A DNA stretch of 64,000 nt from Juglans regia (GCF_001411555.2 NC_049916.1:23950558-24014557); one strand, 5' to 3'; counted from the stretch's first letter, positions 21,241 to 32,590 are shown. Notes: a model not told the origin generated them from the letters alone. Translations and numbers: made by a program.

Positions 21241-24000
21241 ACGATTGCCTCCAGAGTATTTTTTAGTATGGACAAGTTAGAAAGAGATGAGAGACTGTTT
21301 TCTCAGAAGAATGACAGATTGGACAAAGGATTTGGTCCTCGCTAAATGAGATACACTGTTTTAATAAGGACCAAGTGGGAAGAATATTGTTTAGCACCTT
21401 CTAAGTAAAGAGCTTAAGATGGTCCTGAATGTGCAGGGATCACACACTCTTCAAAGTTTGAGAATGTTGATCATTGCCTTGACTATGGATTTGAATAGTT
21501 AGGGTAGCATAGGCAGACTTAACGGAGAAATTCCCACTTGAGTGATGGAGCCACTTTACACTGTCCCTCAGATTATGAAAATTATAATGGGCAAGGGGAA
21601 TTTTTTCAATTTCTTTGGTTGTTTCCTCAATAGGGCTTGAACCAGAAGAGTATTCCATCTTTTTGGCTCTTCGAGTGTTAACTCAGAGATTCTTAGGATA
21701 AGGTCTTTGTAAATATCTGGAGAAAATGGAATGGGGAGGGGTGGAGATAGAGAGGGGATCCAAGAGTCCTTCCATATAAGAGTATTTGCTCCATTATTAA
21801 TCTGATGGCATACGCTAGAGGTAAGGAACTCTCTTTATTTTGCCAGCCCTTTCCATGCTTTTTATTTGAGCATCTAACCAAGAGTTATTATTCAGATATT
21901 TGTTTGAAATAACCGTTTTCCAAATGCTTGTCTCCTTTATTAAGAAGAGACCAACTTAGTTTGAACAGAAGAGACTTATTAAAATTTGAAGTGAGCCTCA
22001 TGCCTAACACTCCCATTGATTTAGGTTTACAAATGGAATTCCAAGATTTAGCAGTGAAATTTTGAGATTTTTTGGGGTCAAAACCCCACCAAAATCTCAT
22101 AAAGGATTTGTCAATGCTACGGGCGATGGTTTTTGGAACGAGGATACTGGACATCATGTAAGCTGAGATGGAACTAGTAACTGACCTAATTAAAGTAGTT
22201 CTACCTACTTGGGAAAGAAGCTTGGCTTTTCAACCTTCCAACTTGTTTTGAATCTTTTCCTTAATATCCTCAAAAAGATTTTTATTGCTCCTATCCAAAT
22301 TCAAATAAAGGCCAAGGTACTTAAGTTTTTTTTAGGATAATTTAAAGTCCATTACTAACCTGATCTCTCTAATTGTGGAAGAAAAAAGGGTTAAGCTTAC
22401 TGAACTGAATGGAGGATTTGCCTCTGTTAATCCTTTGACCCGACCAAGCAAAGTATTTTTCAAGGAATTTCAAGAAGAAGTTTGCATTTCTAGCTGAGGC
22501 ATTGCCGAAGATGATGAGGTAATCAGCAAAGAGAAGATGAGTTAGATGAGGGTCTTGCCTCCCTATCTTTATGCCCTTTATGTTTCCTAAACTTTCTTAC
22601 CCAATGATCAGTCCCTCACTTCCTATAATGAAAAGCAAATGAGAAAGATGATCTCATTGCCTTAATCCCCTAGAAGGCTAAAGATGCCCACAGGGTTCAC
22701 CAGTTATTAGCACAAAGAAAGAGACAGTTATGATTCAATTTTTTATCCAGTCTACCCAAGTATGATGAAAGCCTAGACAGTTTAGGACACTAAGAAGAAA
22801 TTCTCGTTCCATGAAATCAAAAGCTTTCTCCATGTCAATTTTAATCGCCATTAAACTTTTCTTGTTCTTACATTTTTTCATAAAATGCAATATTTCTTGA
22901 GCAACAATGGTGTTGCCCTAAATGACTTTACTAGGAATAAATGCAGATTGATAAGGGGAAATAAATCTATTGAGGACCAGTTTAAGCTTGTTGGCTAGTA
23001 TTTTTGCAATAATCTTATAACACACATTAGAAAGGCTGGCTTAAATTGATGAATAGTATTAGGAGAATAAGTCTTAAGAATTAAAGCAATGTGCGTACGA
23101 TTAAGTTCTTGCAAAAAATGACCAATTAGAAAAAAAAAATGCTTAATAACATGAATGAGGTCCTCTCTGATTACCTCCCAATAATATTTGTAGAAAAAGC
23201 TAGTAAAACCTTCAGGCCAAAAGATTTTGAAGAGGGAGTTTGCTTAATGGTAGCCATGATTGGACTGAAAAATCATGAAAAATTTCCTGAAAATTTTGAC
23301 TGAAATGATCAATAACCATAGTCTTGATGATGGATGGGTCATTGAACCACTAGTTATATGAGTTCTTGAGATATGAAATATCATTCCTCTTTCTTCTCAT
23401 AATGGTAGTCGTATAGAAAAATTTAGTGTTAAGATCGATGGTGGTTAGCCACTACAATCTTGATCTCCAAAAGATTTCCTCCCTTTTCAATTGTTCAGAG
23501 AGACATAATTTTAGCTTCTCCTTTAAAAGAAGAGAAGAATCTAAGTGATCATCAGATTGGATTTGAGAAAGTAAAAAATTTAAGGCCTTGATAGAGGTTT
23601 GAATGTGACAAAAACTTTCTCTGTTCCAGATTCTAAGGGCTTTACTTACAACTTTTAATTTTTGAGAAATAATATAAGAAGGTGATCCTATAAACGATCT
23701 CTCCCAATTGTTTTTAATGATCGAGTGACAACCAGGGTCATAAGCCCAAAACTCCTCAAAGTTGAAAAAGTTACAGGCCTTTTTTGAAGCTAAAGTATTC
23801 AGAAGGAGCGGTGCATGATCTGTTGTATGAATAGGCAAATGTAGAATCTTTGTATCAGGAAAGAGTAAAGTCTAGTTAGAGTTAACTATTCCTCTATCAA
23901 GTCTCTCACGGATATGACTTTTTCCAAATCTGTTATTAATCCATGTGAACTTCGAACCATCATACCCTAAATCCCCTAACCCATGCTGATTCATAAAAGG

Positions 24001-24946
24001 AAGAAGCTTCCAGCGGGTCGAATGTGTAGTCCACTTTTACACCAGCCAATGAGTAGATGTCACGTAGGCGTTTTAGCAAAATCAAGTTTACATATGCATG
24101 CAGCTGATTCTCGAAAAAAAATTTCCCTGTGATCTCCCCCTTCTCTCTCTCTCTCTCTCTCTCTAAAGCAAATAATCTCTCATTCGAAACCCCCTCCCTC
24201 TCCTCCGATTGTTGCCCCCTCAACAGTTTCAAAATCTTTAGACTATTCTGTCCTTGACCTGCATAATGGCTTATCCATTAAACAAACAATGGCATCTCTA
24301 ATGAATCGTCCCTTGATCAATATGCCATTGCAAAAAAAAAAAAAAGTATGCCCTTGATCAAAATGCCATTGCAAAAGAAACAACCAAATAACAAAATTAC
24401 TCCCCAACATTCTCTTCGAAAAATTCTTTTTTTTTTTAAGGCGACAAATATGCATTCAAGAAAGAGGTAAACTTTCTAGAAAAAGTATTATGAGACTTGT
24501 GAATTCAAGAAAGAGAACCTACATCACCATGAATAAAACCAAACACTAAAAAATTGCTGAAATCGAACCCACAAATTCGAGGTTGATCTACTGTCTCGAA
24601 CCCGCAAAAAATTGCAGAAATTGAACCCACAAAATCAAGTTTGATCTACTGTCTTGAACCCACAAAAAATTGTAGAAATCGAACCCTAAAAGGCTAAAAT
24701 AAACTTACTAGATGGGTTCTTTCCAGGAGAGGTCGTGGACTCGTGGGTAGAGACGAGAGAAAGGGAAAAGGGAAAAAAGAAGAAAGGATAAGGGAGAGGA
24801 GACGGGGGAGAGGGGAGAGAAATGAAAAAGGGTTGATTTAGTGCACTAGTATACATCATAAATCACTTAAGTCTCATGTTTGTTGAGATCTTATTGGTTG
24901 GTGTAAAAGAGAGCTAAACATCTGACCGGCATTGCGCTTTTCTCTT
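24001..24946. mobile_element. Mutator-like TIR element inserted in LINE A endonuclease, 946 bp
   Basis: The ends are long imperfect inverted repeats of about 50 bp. Left: CGGGTCGAATGTGTAGTCC followed by ACTTTTACACCAGCCAATGA. Right, reverse complemented: CCGGTCAGATGTTTAGCTC followed by TCTTTTACACCAACCAATAA. Flanks CATAAAAGG (23992-24000) and TATAAAAAGG (24947-24956) look like a 9-10 bp target duplication with one base lost, typical of Mutator-like elements. Excising the insert restores the LINE frame (LSLF joined to MNQHGLGDLG). Inside are a (CT)n tract (about 24143-24164), a diverged tandem repeat of about 58 bp (about 24548-24690), and no transposase. Confidence 0.75.
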
Positions 24947-26284
24947 TATAAAAAGGCTAAGACCAGTGGGGGTAGAGGAAGATGCAAAGGGTTTTCCTCC
25001 TATCTTCTTTGTTTGACTAAGCAAGGTATTAAAGTCCCCTAGACCTAAGATTGGACCTGGAAAGGCTGCTGCAATTGAGTTGACTAGTGTCCAAGTAGCT
25101 TGTTTCTCATGTGGTTGTGCAGGACAATAAACCAACAATAGTAGCCATGGCACATGGACATGATTCGAGTACACTAATAGAGCCATTACATTACTCCCAA
25201 CATGAGCAGGTTCAACATCCATACCCAGACGCCATATACATAACAAACCTACCCATTTCTTCGGGGGAGGGACATGCAAATACATAGAGAACCCTAATCT
25301 ATTTACAATACCAGCAATATTATCATCACACATTAGAGTTTCTAAAATGAAAATTAAATCATGGTGATGATTCCTGATTTGTGTCCTCACACTACAATTG
25401 CTAGAGGTCGGACTATATCTAAACAATTCCAAGATAATAGTTTCTGGGGTAGTGGCAGATTAGGGCTTGCCACCTAAGCCACTTCAGTAACAGAAACTTC
25501 TTTCTGCATAGGGTAGAGAAATTCGTTACCAGCCACTACTTCGTTACCCACCACTGCTTCGCTACCATCCATTGGCAAGCTATGTGTAAGCTTCTCCACT
25601 TTGACTGACCTTCCAAGTCCCTTCCGCTTTGCTGCCAAGATTTGTTCTACATTTTCAATGTCTCCAATCTCCACTTGGGGATTAAGGCAAGAAATGACAC
25701 CATTGCTCTTTTCTTCAGGGGGATCTCCACATCATAGTGTTCCAGGCCTCTTTTAGTAGCTCTAGCTTGATTTCTCACTAGGTTTTTCAGGGCATTTGGG
25801 TTGAGTATATTCTCATAGGGAGGGTTTGATTTGGCTAGATTTGCTGCTATCAGGACCGAGCTTAGAGGTGGTGAGATGTTTTGAGGGAGTGAGTCGGTGG
25901 TATGAGTTTGAGGGAGTGGGTCCATGGGTTGTGTATGGAGGATTGGGTCAATACAGTTGGTCTGAATAAATGGGTTTGTGGGAGGAGTCTGAAGGATTTG
26001 GTTGATGGAGTGGGCTTGAAGAAGGGGGTTTGTGGGATGGGTCTTAGGGAAAGAGTCTGTGAGCGTTTTTGGGCTTGGTATTTTAGTTAGGATAGGCCCT
26101 TGGTTTATTATCGATAACTCATTAGTGGGCCTTTGAGTTGGGACTAGTTGAACACTAAAAGTTGGGCCTTTGAGGAAGTCAATTTTTTGAGAATTTGGTG
26201 ATAAACTAATGGGCTCACATCTTCCCCTTGCCTTTGCTAAAGAAAGGTTTTTCTGTGGAAGCTCTTGTTTGTGATGTGCTCACA

Positions 26285-27120
26285 TTTGATTCCTTGATGC
26301 ATACTAGAGGAAGAGCAGTTTCCAATCTCTTTCTAACTTGTCCATACTCAAGAATACTCTAGAGGCAATCGTCATGACCCTCAGACATTACAATCATTGT
26401 AAGGCAAAATATCTCGAATTGGATCTTGGCTATTTTGGAAGCAATCACTAAGTTGCATATTCCTTTTCATGAATCCCAAAATTTTCAAATTTTTGCAATT
26501 CTAACAATAGATAGTCTTTGGTTCTATAGAAATCAGATTACACATGGATCTCAATCAATTCCTATAAATTAGTTTGTGGGAAAGGCCCTTAGGCTTTACC
26601 AAGAACTTAGCAAGGCTTGGGAAATGAAGAAAAATATTGAAAGTCTCATGTGGAATCCTCCTCCCAAAGGTCAGGTCTCAGTTTCTTTTGATGTAGCAGT
26701 TCGACAGTCAGGTAGTACAGCAACTACAGTGTGTAGGGATCATTCAGGAAAAATTGTTGGATGTGTAATTGAATTTACAAGAAATTACAATTCAATTTGT
26801 GGAAAGGCACCAACAGCCTTCATAGGAATCTGTATGGCAACAAGGAAAGAATGGAGGAGCATTGTTATTGAAGGTGACTCCCAAGTGGTGATTTCAGTCA
26901 TGAAAAATTCTTGCCAAAACTCAGACTAGATTATAGAAGGCTTGATAAGAGATTCAAGAACATTGCTTAGTAATTTTGAAAGTTGGAAAGCAGTTAAAAT
27001 TCATCGGGCTCAAAATCGATGTGCACATTCTATTGCACAATGGACATCCTCAAACTCAGTGTTTGGCAATATACCTAGAATCAAAATACCACAATGTCTA
27101 TTGAATTTTCACACTGGAAA
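26285..27120 (+). mobile_element. 5'-truncated LINE fragment with RNase H (LINE B)
   Basis: Rightward fragment of the same LINE family as LINE A, with which it is head to head. It covers the zf-RVT/linker and the RNase H domain. Visible motifs: VSFDVAVRQSGS (first RNase H Asp), CRDHSGKIVGCV, IVIEGDSQVVISVM and NRCAHSIAQW. One in-frame stop (TAG near 26929) breaks the domain. The left limit is approximate, similarity to LINE A being convincing from about 26320. No poly(A) tail is seen; a GA/GC microsatellite (27136-27161) follows. Confidence 0.75.
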
Positions 27121-27135
27121 GGATCCTTTGCGAAG

Positions 27136-27161
27136 AGAGAGAGAGAGCGCGCGCGCGCGCA
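27136..27161. repeat. (GA)n(GC)n microsatellite
   Basis: A run of GA followed directly by about seven GC units, unusual purine/pyrimidine alternation at the LINE B end. Confidence 0.85.
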
Positions 27162-27960
27162 TAGACCTTGTCCAAATAAGGTGTGTATTGTGCAGAGCTA
27201 TAAATCCAAATCCAAATATATGTTCTGTACATGCAAGTTCGAGACACATGTGATAGGTGACTGTCACCACCTAAGATAAACAAAAAATAATATATATACA
27301 ACTATTTATAACTTTTACATTATCTTTTAATAAAATCTTATTATTATTATTATTTTTTATCTATTTGGATTTTGTTTGACATTTATGGAATTTAAACTTT
27401 GAACTCAAGAGTAGTAAAAAATATTTTAATAAAGAGTTATGTAAAAGTTGCAAAATAATTGTCTTTATGATTTTTCAAAAAATAAAAAACCGGACTTCTT
27501 AAATTCTATATTTACGGCAAAGAAAATGATAAGTTGTTTGGTAGAGTTTCTCAATCGTTCAAGAAATATTTACTTAAATGCCATGGGAATACGTCCCTAG
27601 AAAGAACTTGAAGTAGAAGTTGGGTATGGTCTTTGGATTTGCTTTGTTAAATTGGTACATAAAAGATTGAACATGAGATTGCATAAAAAAGAGTGTAATC
27701 CACAAAACAGACTATCAGCAAAGCCTCAGGAGTAAGGGTCTCAAAATTTAACCAACTAATTCCCATTCATAAGGGCAAACAGATGTGAAGGCTTAATTGC
27801 ATTGCCATAATTTTAAAGCTAGTAATATAAGATTGTTAAGTAGATATACATTATCAATAGCCCATCCTCCAACATTCAAGAATTAGACAATTTGCACCAG
27901 AAGACCCTTATGGGATCAGCATCCATACTTACAGCTTTTAAACATGCAAACCTGCAAAAA
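27162..27960. other. Intergenic, no gene recognised
   Basis: AT-rich; no domain or splice pattern seen. The right edge may hold decayed remains of the adjacent hydroxypyruvate reductase pseudogene. Confidence 0.35.
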
Positions 27961-27979
27961 AAAAAAAAAAAAAACGTGA

Positions 27980-29165
27980 AGCTGCCAGCTCTGGCATAAG
28001 CAGATTCAATCACCCCAACAGTCTGTCCTTTAAGCAAGTTTCTCACAAACCTATCGGAAAAAGAAAGCCAAATTGTGCATTCTTCTTCATCATCTGAATC
28101 TTAGTCACTCATTCACTCATTCACCTGGAAGGTGTAGTGTATAATAGGGATCATACAGATTAGGAAGACACCCATCATATAGGCCAGCCCTCACGAACTC
28201 ATCTGCTTCAACTATTCTTCTAGCAGCTGCTAAAAAAAGTGAACCTGCCAGCTCTGTCGTGGTCTCTGTAAGTACTCTGTAACCACGAGCCATGAATTAA
28301 TCTTCTTTTCTCCCAGCACAATAAATTGAAAATTTCGACCTTTTGTGAACAGAGCAAATCAAAGTACCTGTACATAGTATTGAGGTGCCTCTACATAATG
28401 AATTAAACATGTTATGAATCTTAATACTAGCAATAGCATGATCAAATATTAGTTAACATCAGACTGCACTGCTAATAGATATGACCAAACATGCATGATG
28501 CATCATGTAATATCACGAATCTCCATGGCTACGAACACATGCACAAAGTATACATCTAGAGCATTCTTACAAAAAGCAAGCATGTCATGACACAGACACA
28601 AAACATAAAGCAAACAAGAAAAGGACTTACAGGACTGGAGTGTTTCCAACAGCAACACCGTACTTGTTAGCCGCATTGACATCAACGTTATTATAAGCAA
28701 CAGCCATGTTACTGAAAGCGGTCCCTCCTGCTGATCTTCTCAATGTCGAAAATAGTGCCTCTCCCCAATTTTCTGTCAACTCCTCGACAACCCAAAACCA
28801 AAGAAAAAGAAATGTAATCATTTCTGAGCAGTTCAAAAATGATTTATTCGGTCAAAAGTAAATCACCTGTCCAATCACTCCGTCGCACTTGTCGCCGATT
28901 AAAGCAACGATACCTTCCACAGACAGTATAGTTTTCTTTTTTGTACATATCTGAAAAAACATGACCAAAACTCCATCAATAAAGACGAGTAACTATGAAA
29001 AGAAGAGAGACTCAATGGAGAGAAGAATAAGAAAATGAAACTACTTCGACCCGACAATCTTGTTCATAAGAGATTGATCCAGCGAGTTCCGGGCATGGGC
29101 TTTGTGATAACAATTCTGTATTTTCCATTTGGGTTCCAAACCTCAATCGAAACCGGTTTGGCCAT
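27980..29165 (-). pseudogene. HPR1: Unprocessed pseudogene of peroxisomal hydroxypyruvate reductase
   Basis: Pieces of the photorespiratory enzyme HPR1 (NADH-dependent hydroxypyruvate to glycerate, peroxisome) lie in order with introns between. Exon 1 is 29165-29045 (MAKPVSIEVWNPNGKYRIV). Then come 28950-28867 (KKTILSVEGIVALIGDKCDG), 28779-28631 (FSNMAVAYNNVDVNAANKYG), and 28276 to about 28190 (TELAGSLFLAAARRIVEADE). Last is about 28062-27980 (NLLKGQTVGVI). Exon 1 has lost two bases after WINLL, giving an immediate TGA. The piece at 28.0 kb lacks the Gly-rich NAD-binding loop expected after GVI, running straight into ESAYAR. The catalytic domain beyond is missing. Retained introns show a DNA-level duplicate, not a retrocopy. 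No functional copy is in the window. Confidence 0.85.
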
Positions 29166-29380
29166 GAAAGCTAATTGCCGGAGACGCTGCCAAATATGGC
29201 AAGTGAAACACAGCTCTCAAATTGCACCAACTCTGTTTGGAATGTTATGGTGCAAATGCAGTGCAGCGTAACATATTATCTTCACCAGTGAGATCAGCTT
29301 GATTGCCTGTAAAAATATTACCACTGCACAAATCTTTTAAAAAAGATAAATTATACTTCCACTTGACAAAAAAAGTTAAA
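29166..29380. other. Upstream flank of the HPR1 pseudogene
   Basis: Probably the former 5' UTR and promoter of the duplicated gene. Nothing else recognised. Confidence 0.3.
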
Positions 29381-29586
29381 GCCATGTTTGGACAGTGAAA
29401 ATATTTCAATTTATCTCATTTAATTTTATCATTATAATTTTTTTAAATGTTTATATAAAATATAATAAATAATTCAATATTTTTAAATTCTAAAATAATA
29501 ATAATATTAAAAAATAATTTTTTAATAATATTTTATTCAACTTTCAACTTTCATCTCATTTCAACTCACTATCTAAATGACACCTT
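29381..29586. mobile_element. MITE, GATGAGAT family (copy b)
   Basis: Starts GCCATGTTTGGACAGTG and ends, reverse complemented, with AGGTGTCATTTAGATAGTGAG. The core has TATATAAAATATAATAAATA. Non-coding. Confidence 0.65.
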
Positions 29587-30695
29587 AGTTAAAAAAAAAA
29601 AAAAAAAAAGAATGTTAGGTATAAGAATACTCTTGTACCTAAATTCTGTGTATTCCTTTGAAAAATAGTGAAACTCAATATTAAAAGGTTAGATTTTTCA
29701 CTTGAGTCTTGTATTTATTTAATTTTTTAAAGAGAATATACGAAACTTGCATATTTTAAAATTGGATAAATTATTTTTTAATTAAAAATTAATTATCTCA
29801 ATAATAAGTAAAATAATTTTGTAAAATTACCTGGCCCACTGACAAGTCGACACGTAAGGAGCCTTTTTGTCATTTTCTGTCAAAAATGACAAAAAGTGGG
29901 TAAGGCGACTCTGGTGGGCTGATGGCCCAACCCAATCCATCAGACAATGACCGAAATGTCTACATCATCGTTTTCATCCAAAATAAGCACAACAAAAGAT
30001 GGCGGTGTGGCCCAAATTGGTTTACTTGGGCCCAACTGCATGGGGAATCCATTTGTAACCACCCAATAGCAACTTCAGAGGCCAGTTTTGGTGTATTATT
30101 ATTACTTTCGTCCGTATGTGCGTGTGCTGCGCACACCCAAGCGCGAGGAGTGTCTGCGCTGTGCGATGGAAAGCGCGAGCTGGGCACGTGTTTTGGGTTT
30201 GACGTGTTCTGAGGCAGAGAGCAATGAAGCCAAACTCCCGAGTTACCTCTTAGCCGGACAGTCTCGTGAATGGAATGAGGAGGAGATCTCGCATCCCTTT
30301 CTTGACGCAAACTCCTTAGGAATTAGAACCGAAGAAATGGTGGTGTTTGTGTTTGAAATCCAATTCAGTTCATTGGCCTTTGAAAAATAAATAAATTATA
30401 ATGAACTCCACCAAGTAGGTGGTATCAAATTGATGAAATAAATAAGATTTCGGACTTTTTAAGGCATTATTTTGTTTTGTTTTCAGTGGGCTAATTCAAT
30501 GGCAAATGTGGACAAAAGGAGGCCTCTATTTCCTTTTACTGGTCAAATGATGATGATGATGGCCGACACAAAGTTGTTGATCAATCGACATGGATAATGG
30601 TAAAAGAGTAATTCTGTGCATAAGCATAGGATTTTTTTTTTTTTTAAAAAAAATTCGAAAAAAGAGCTGACATGGCATTATGGGCTATTTTATTT
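29587..30695. other. Intergenic, no gene recognised
   Basis: Poly-A tract at about 29590-29610. A GC-richer stretch (29.88-30.33 kb) gives overlapping open frames on both strands without any recognised domain. Confidence 0.35.
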
Positions 30696-31505
30696 GGAAA
30701 ATACTACATGCCCCGCTGGGGGCTCCCGCTGGGCCTGTAGCATTTTTTTTATATATATTTTTTAAATTTATTTTTATATAGATATTTTTAATAATTTTAA
30801 ATATTTTAAAAAATAAAATAAAAATTATAATATTATTTAAAAATATTTTCTTAATTACGAAGTAGAATAAAAATTAATATTTAATGATTTGTATTTTACT
30901 TTTTGATTAAGGAAGTATTTTTTTTTTTTTACTTTCTGATTAAGAAAATATTTTTTAATGATTTGTTTTTTACTTTCTGATTAAGGAAGTGTTTTTTAAT
31001 GATTTTTTTTTTTACTTTCTAATTAAGGAAGTATTGATTAAGGAAGTGTTTTTTAATGATATTTTAAATTTATTTTATTTTTTAAAAATATTTATAAGTG
31101 TAAAAAAAAAATCTATATAAAAAATAAATTAAAAAATTACACATAAAAAAGTACATGTTAAGCTCAACGGGAGCCCCTAACGGGGGCTGTAATATGACTA
31201 TTTTAAATATTTTTTAAAAAATCATAATATTATTAAAAAATATTTTCTTAATCATGAAGTAAAATAAAAAATTATAAAAAAATATTTTTTTATAATTTTT
31301 TATTTTACTTCGTGATTAAGAAAATATTTTTTAATATATATTTTTTACTTTTGGATTAAAAAAATATTTTCTTAATAATATTTTTATTTTATTTTATTTT
31401 TTTAAAATATTTTAAAATATTAAAAAATCTATATAAAAATTATTTAAATAAAATATATATTAAATAATATTACAGCCCCAGCGGGGGCTGTAGCACTACC
31501 CATTT
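30696..31505. mobile_element. AT-rich TIR element(s) with GC-rich palindromic ends
   Basis: The left end has GCCCCGCTGGGGGCTCCCGC. A matching inverted end lies at about 31160-31206 (reverse complement GCCCCCGTTAGGGGCTCCCG), giving an element of about 510 bp. A further end of the same kind (GCCCCAGCGGGGGCTGTAGC) lies at 31474-31493, so a second, overlapping half-element continues to 31505. The interior is more than 85% AT by eye and holds tandem units of the type TACTTTCTGATTAAGGAAGT (about 30895-31045). No coding capacity. Confidence 0.6.
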
Positions 31506-31673
31506 TATTTTTCAAAGTAACAACTTTGTAGTTTGTCCAAGTCAATAAGTTGGTTTATTGTAACTTACCATTATTCAATTATTTGGATTAATTTTCTTGG
31601 AAACCAATACAAATTAACACAATTATCCGAGGTTAATGTTTTAGAAAATAATAATGTCGTAGGTTAAGGTCGA

Positions 31674-32590
31674 GGGCTGCAACCCAACCAACCCGGTCCA
31701 TGTTTGGACCCGATCCGACCCAACCCGGCTTAAAAACGGGTCAAACCGCCATAGGCCGACCCAACCCAACATTGGAAGCAAACCCAGTTAATTAGCACCA
31801 TAAATCAAAGAACTTACAAAGCAATCGTCGTTAATTGTGAAAATATACTTCTTCTTAGACACCATGTAGCCAAAGCAGCGGCAAGCAGAGACCTTGAAGG
31901 AAATGCATGAGGCTTTGGGACCCAAAATCTTGTTGATGTCGTTGCGGTCATAGAGCTCGTAATCGAAGCCATCAGGGATGTTGATGCTCTTCGAAGGATC
32001 ACCATCTTGGACGATGATGAGGTGGTAAGGCTCAAAGAATGGCCTCCACATCTCAAGGAAGTCCAAGTTTCTAATGGTGGGGATCACAATGTCAAGCTCA
32101 TATTTCAACAACGGCGTTGGGGCATGCGAAGAAGCTTCAACGATAGCCATGACAAAGAAATTGAGAGCGTGATGGTGTGGGTTTGAGGTTGAGATGGGAG
32201 CATTTGTGAAGGAATATAAGTTAAGGAGTACGTGGTGGCACGTGCAAAGCCAGTGATATAGGCACGAATGGAGGGTTACGAGGAGACGTGTCTGGATTTG
32301 GAAGGTTTTGGGACTTTTTCAAAGGCTGTCAGTGTCTAAACTAAGCTGGGTTGTGATTTTACGGTGATGGAAGCTGCAGAGGCTGGAGATGGCAACGTCA
32401 TTCTTGATGGAGGCTAGTGTTTCTAAGCTTTTATTTGAAGAGAGTGAACTTCAAGTTTCAACCTACCCATTTTTTTGGTCTTTATAATGGTTTTAGAGAG
32501 TTCGATCCGCAAGTTACTTCAACCCACTATTTTGGTTAGGTCGGGCCGAGCCATACAGACGGGCCGATCCTATTGTTTTATGCATAGCCC
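31674..32590. mobile_element. Putative Pack-type TIR transposon carrying an RGP gene fragment
   Basis: The captured exon at 31818-32150 is enclosed by similar inverted flanks: GGGCTGCAACCC followed by Pro-codon-like ACCCGGTCC and CCGATCCGACCC at the left, and GGGCTATGCATAAA with GGATCGGCCCG and CGGCCCGACC at the right (reverse complement). Outside these, TAAGGTCGA (31665-31673) and TAGGTTCGA (32591-32599) form a possible 9-bp target duplication with two mismatches. The size of about 0.92 kb and the 9-bp duplication would suit a Mutator-like Pack element. The inverted repeats are imperfect, so this is a proposal rather than a firm call. Confidence 0.5.
31818..32150 (-). pseudogene. RGP: First exon of a reversibly glycosylated polypeptide / UDP-arabinopyranose mutase
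   Basis: The 111 codons from ATG at 32150 match the start of plant RGP/UAM proteins, cytosolic/Golgi-surface enzymes that interconvert UDP-arabinopyranose and UDP-arabinofuranose for cell walls. Motifs: [45 protein letters not shown] and [17 protein letters not shown]. The exon stops at a good donor (GTAAGT from 31817). No further exon follows, so about two thirds of the protein is missing. The DDD acidic motif reads NDD, and FKDSAC reads FKVSAC. Reading through gives a short tail and a stop at 31788. It could be transcribed as a fragment, but enzyme activity is very unlikely. Confidence 0.8.

Larger units (their letters stand above)
19967..26280 (-). mobile_element. Degenerate L1-type LINE with endonuclease, RT and RNase H (LINE A)
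   Basis: Non-LTR retrotransposon read leftward. From its 5' side: an open, basic, Pro/Thr-rich frame (about 26280-25474, including the patch RNQARATKRGLEHYD); the endonuclease (25440-24947, with LSWNC and GDFN); its C-terminal part after an insertion (about 23990-23815, with LGYDGSKFTW and TDHAP); the reverse transcriptase (about 23440-22270, with AIKIDMEKAFD and FADY); the zf-RVT linker (about 21660-21240); and RNase H (about 20990-20200, interrupted). A 3' T-rich tract on the plus strand (19967-19994) is the poly(A) end. Multiple stops and frameshifts break the frames, and the usual FADD box reads FADY, so the copy is dead. It carries two later insertions (20533-20932 and 24001-24946). Target duplications could not be found. 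Confidence 0.85.

Noticed and set aside
25902..26090. Rightward Gly/Leu/Val-rich frame of 62 codons
   Set aside because: It is the antisense of the Pro/Thr-rich N-terminal frame of LINE A.
29843..29852. Near-match to the zinc-deficiency response element (GTGTCGACTT on the minus strand)
   Set aside because: One mismatch to RTGTCGACAY and not in front of any intact gene; a similar one-mismatch site near 53.07 kb is equally isolated.
29922..30390. Overlapping open frames of about 100 codons on both strands
   Set aside because: Locally higher GC removes stops by chance; the proteins show no family features and contradict each other across strands.
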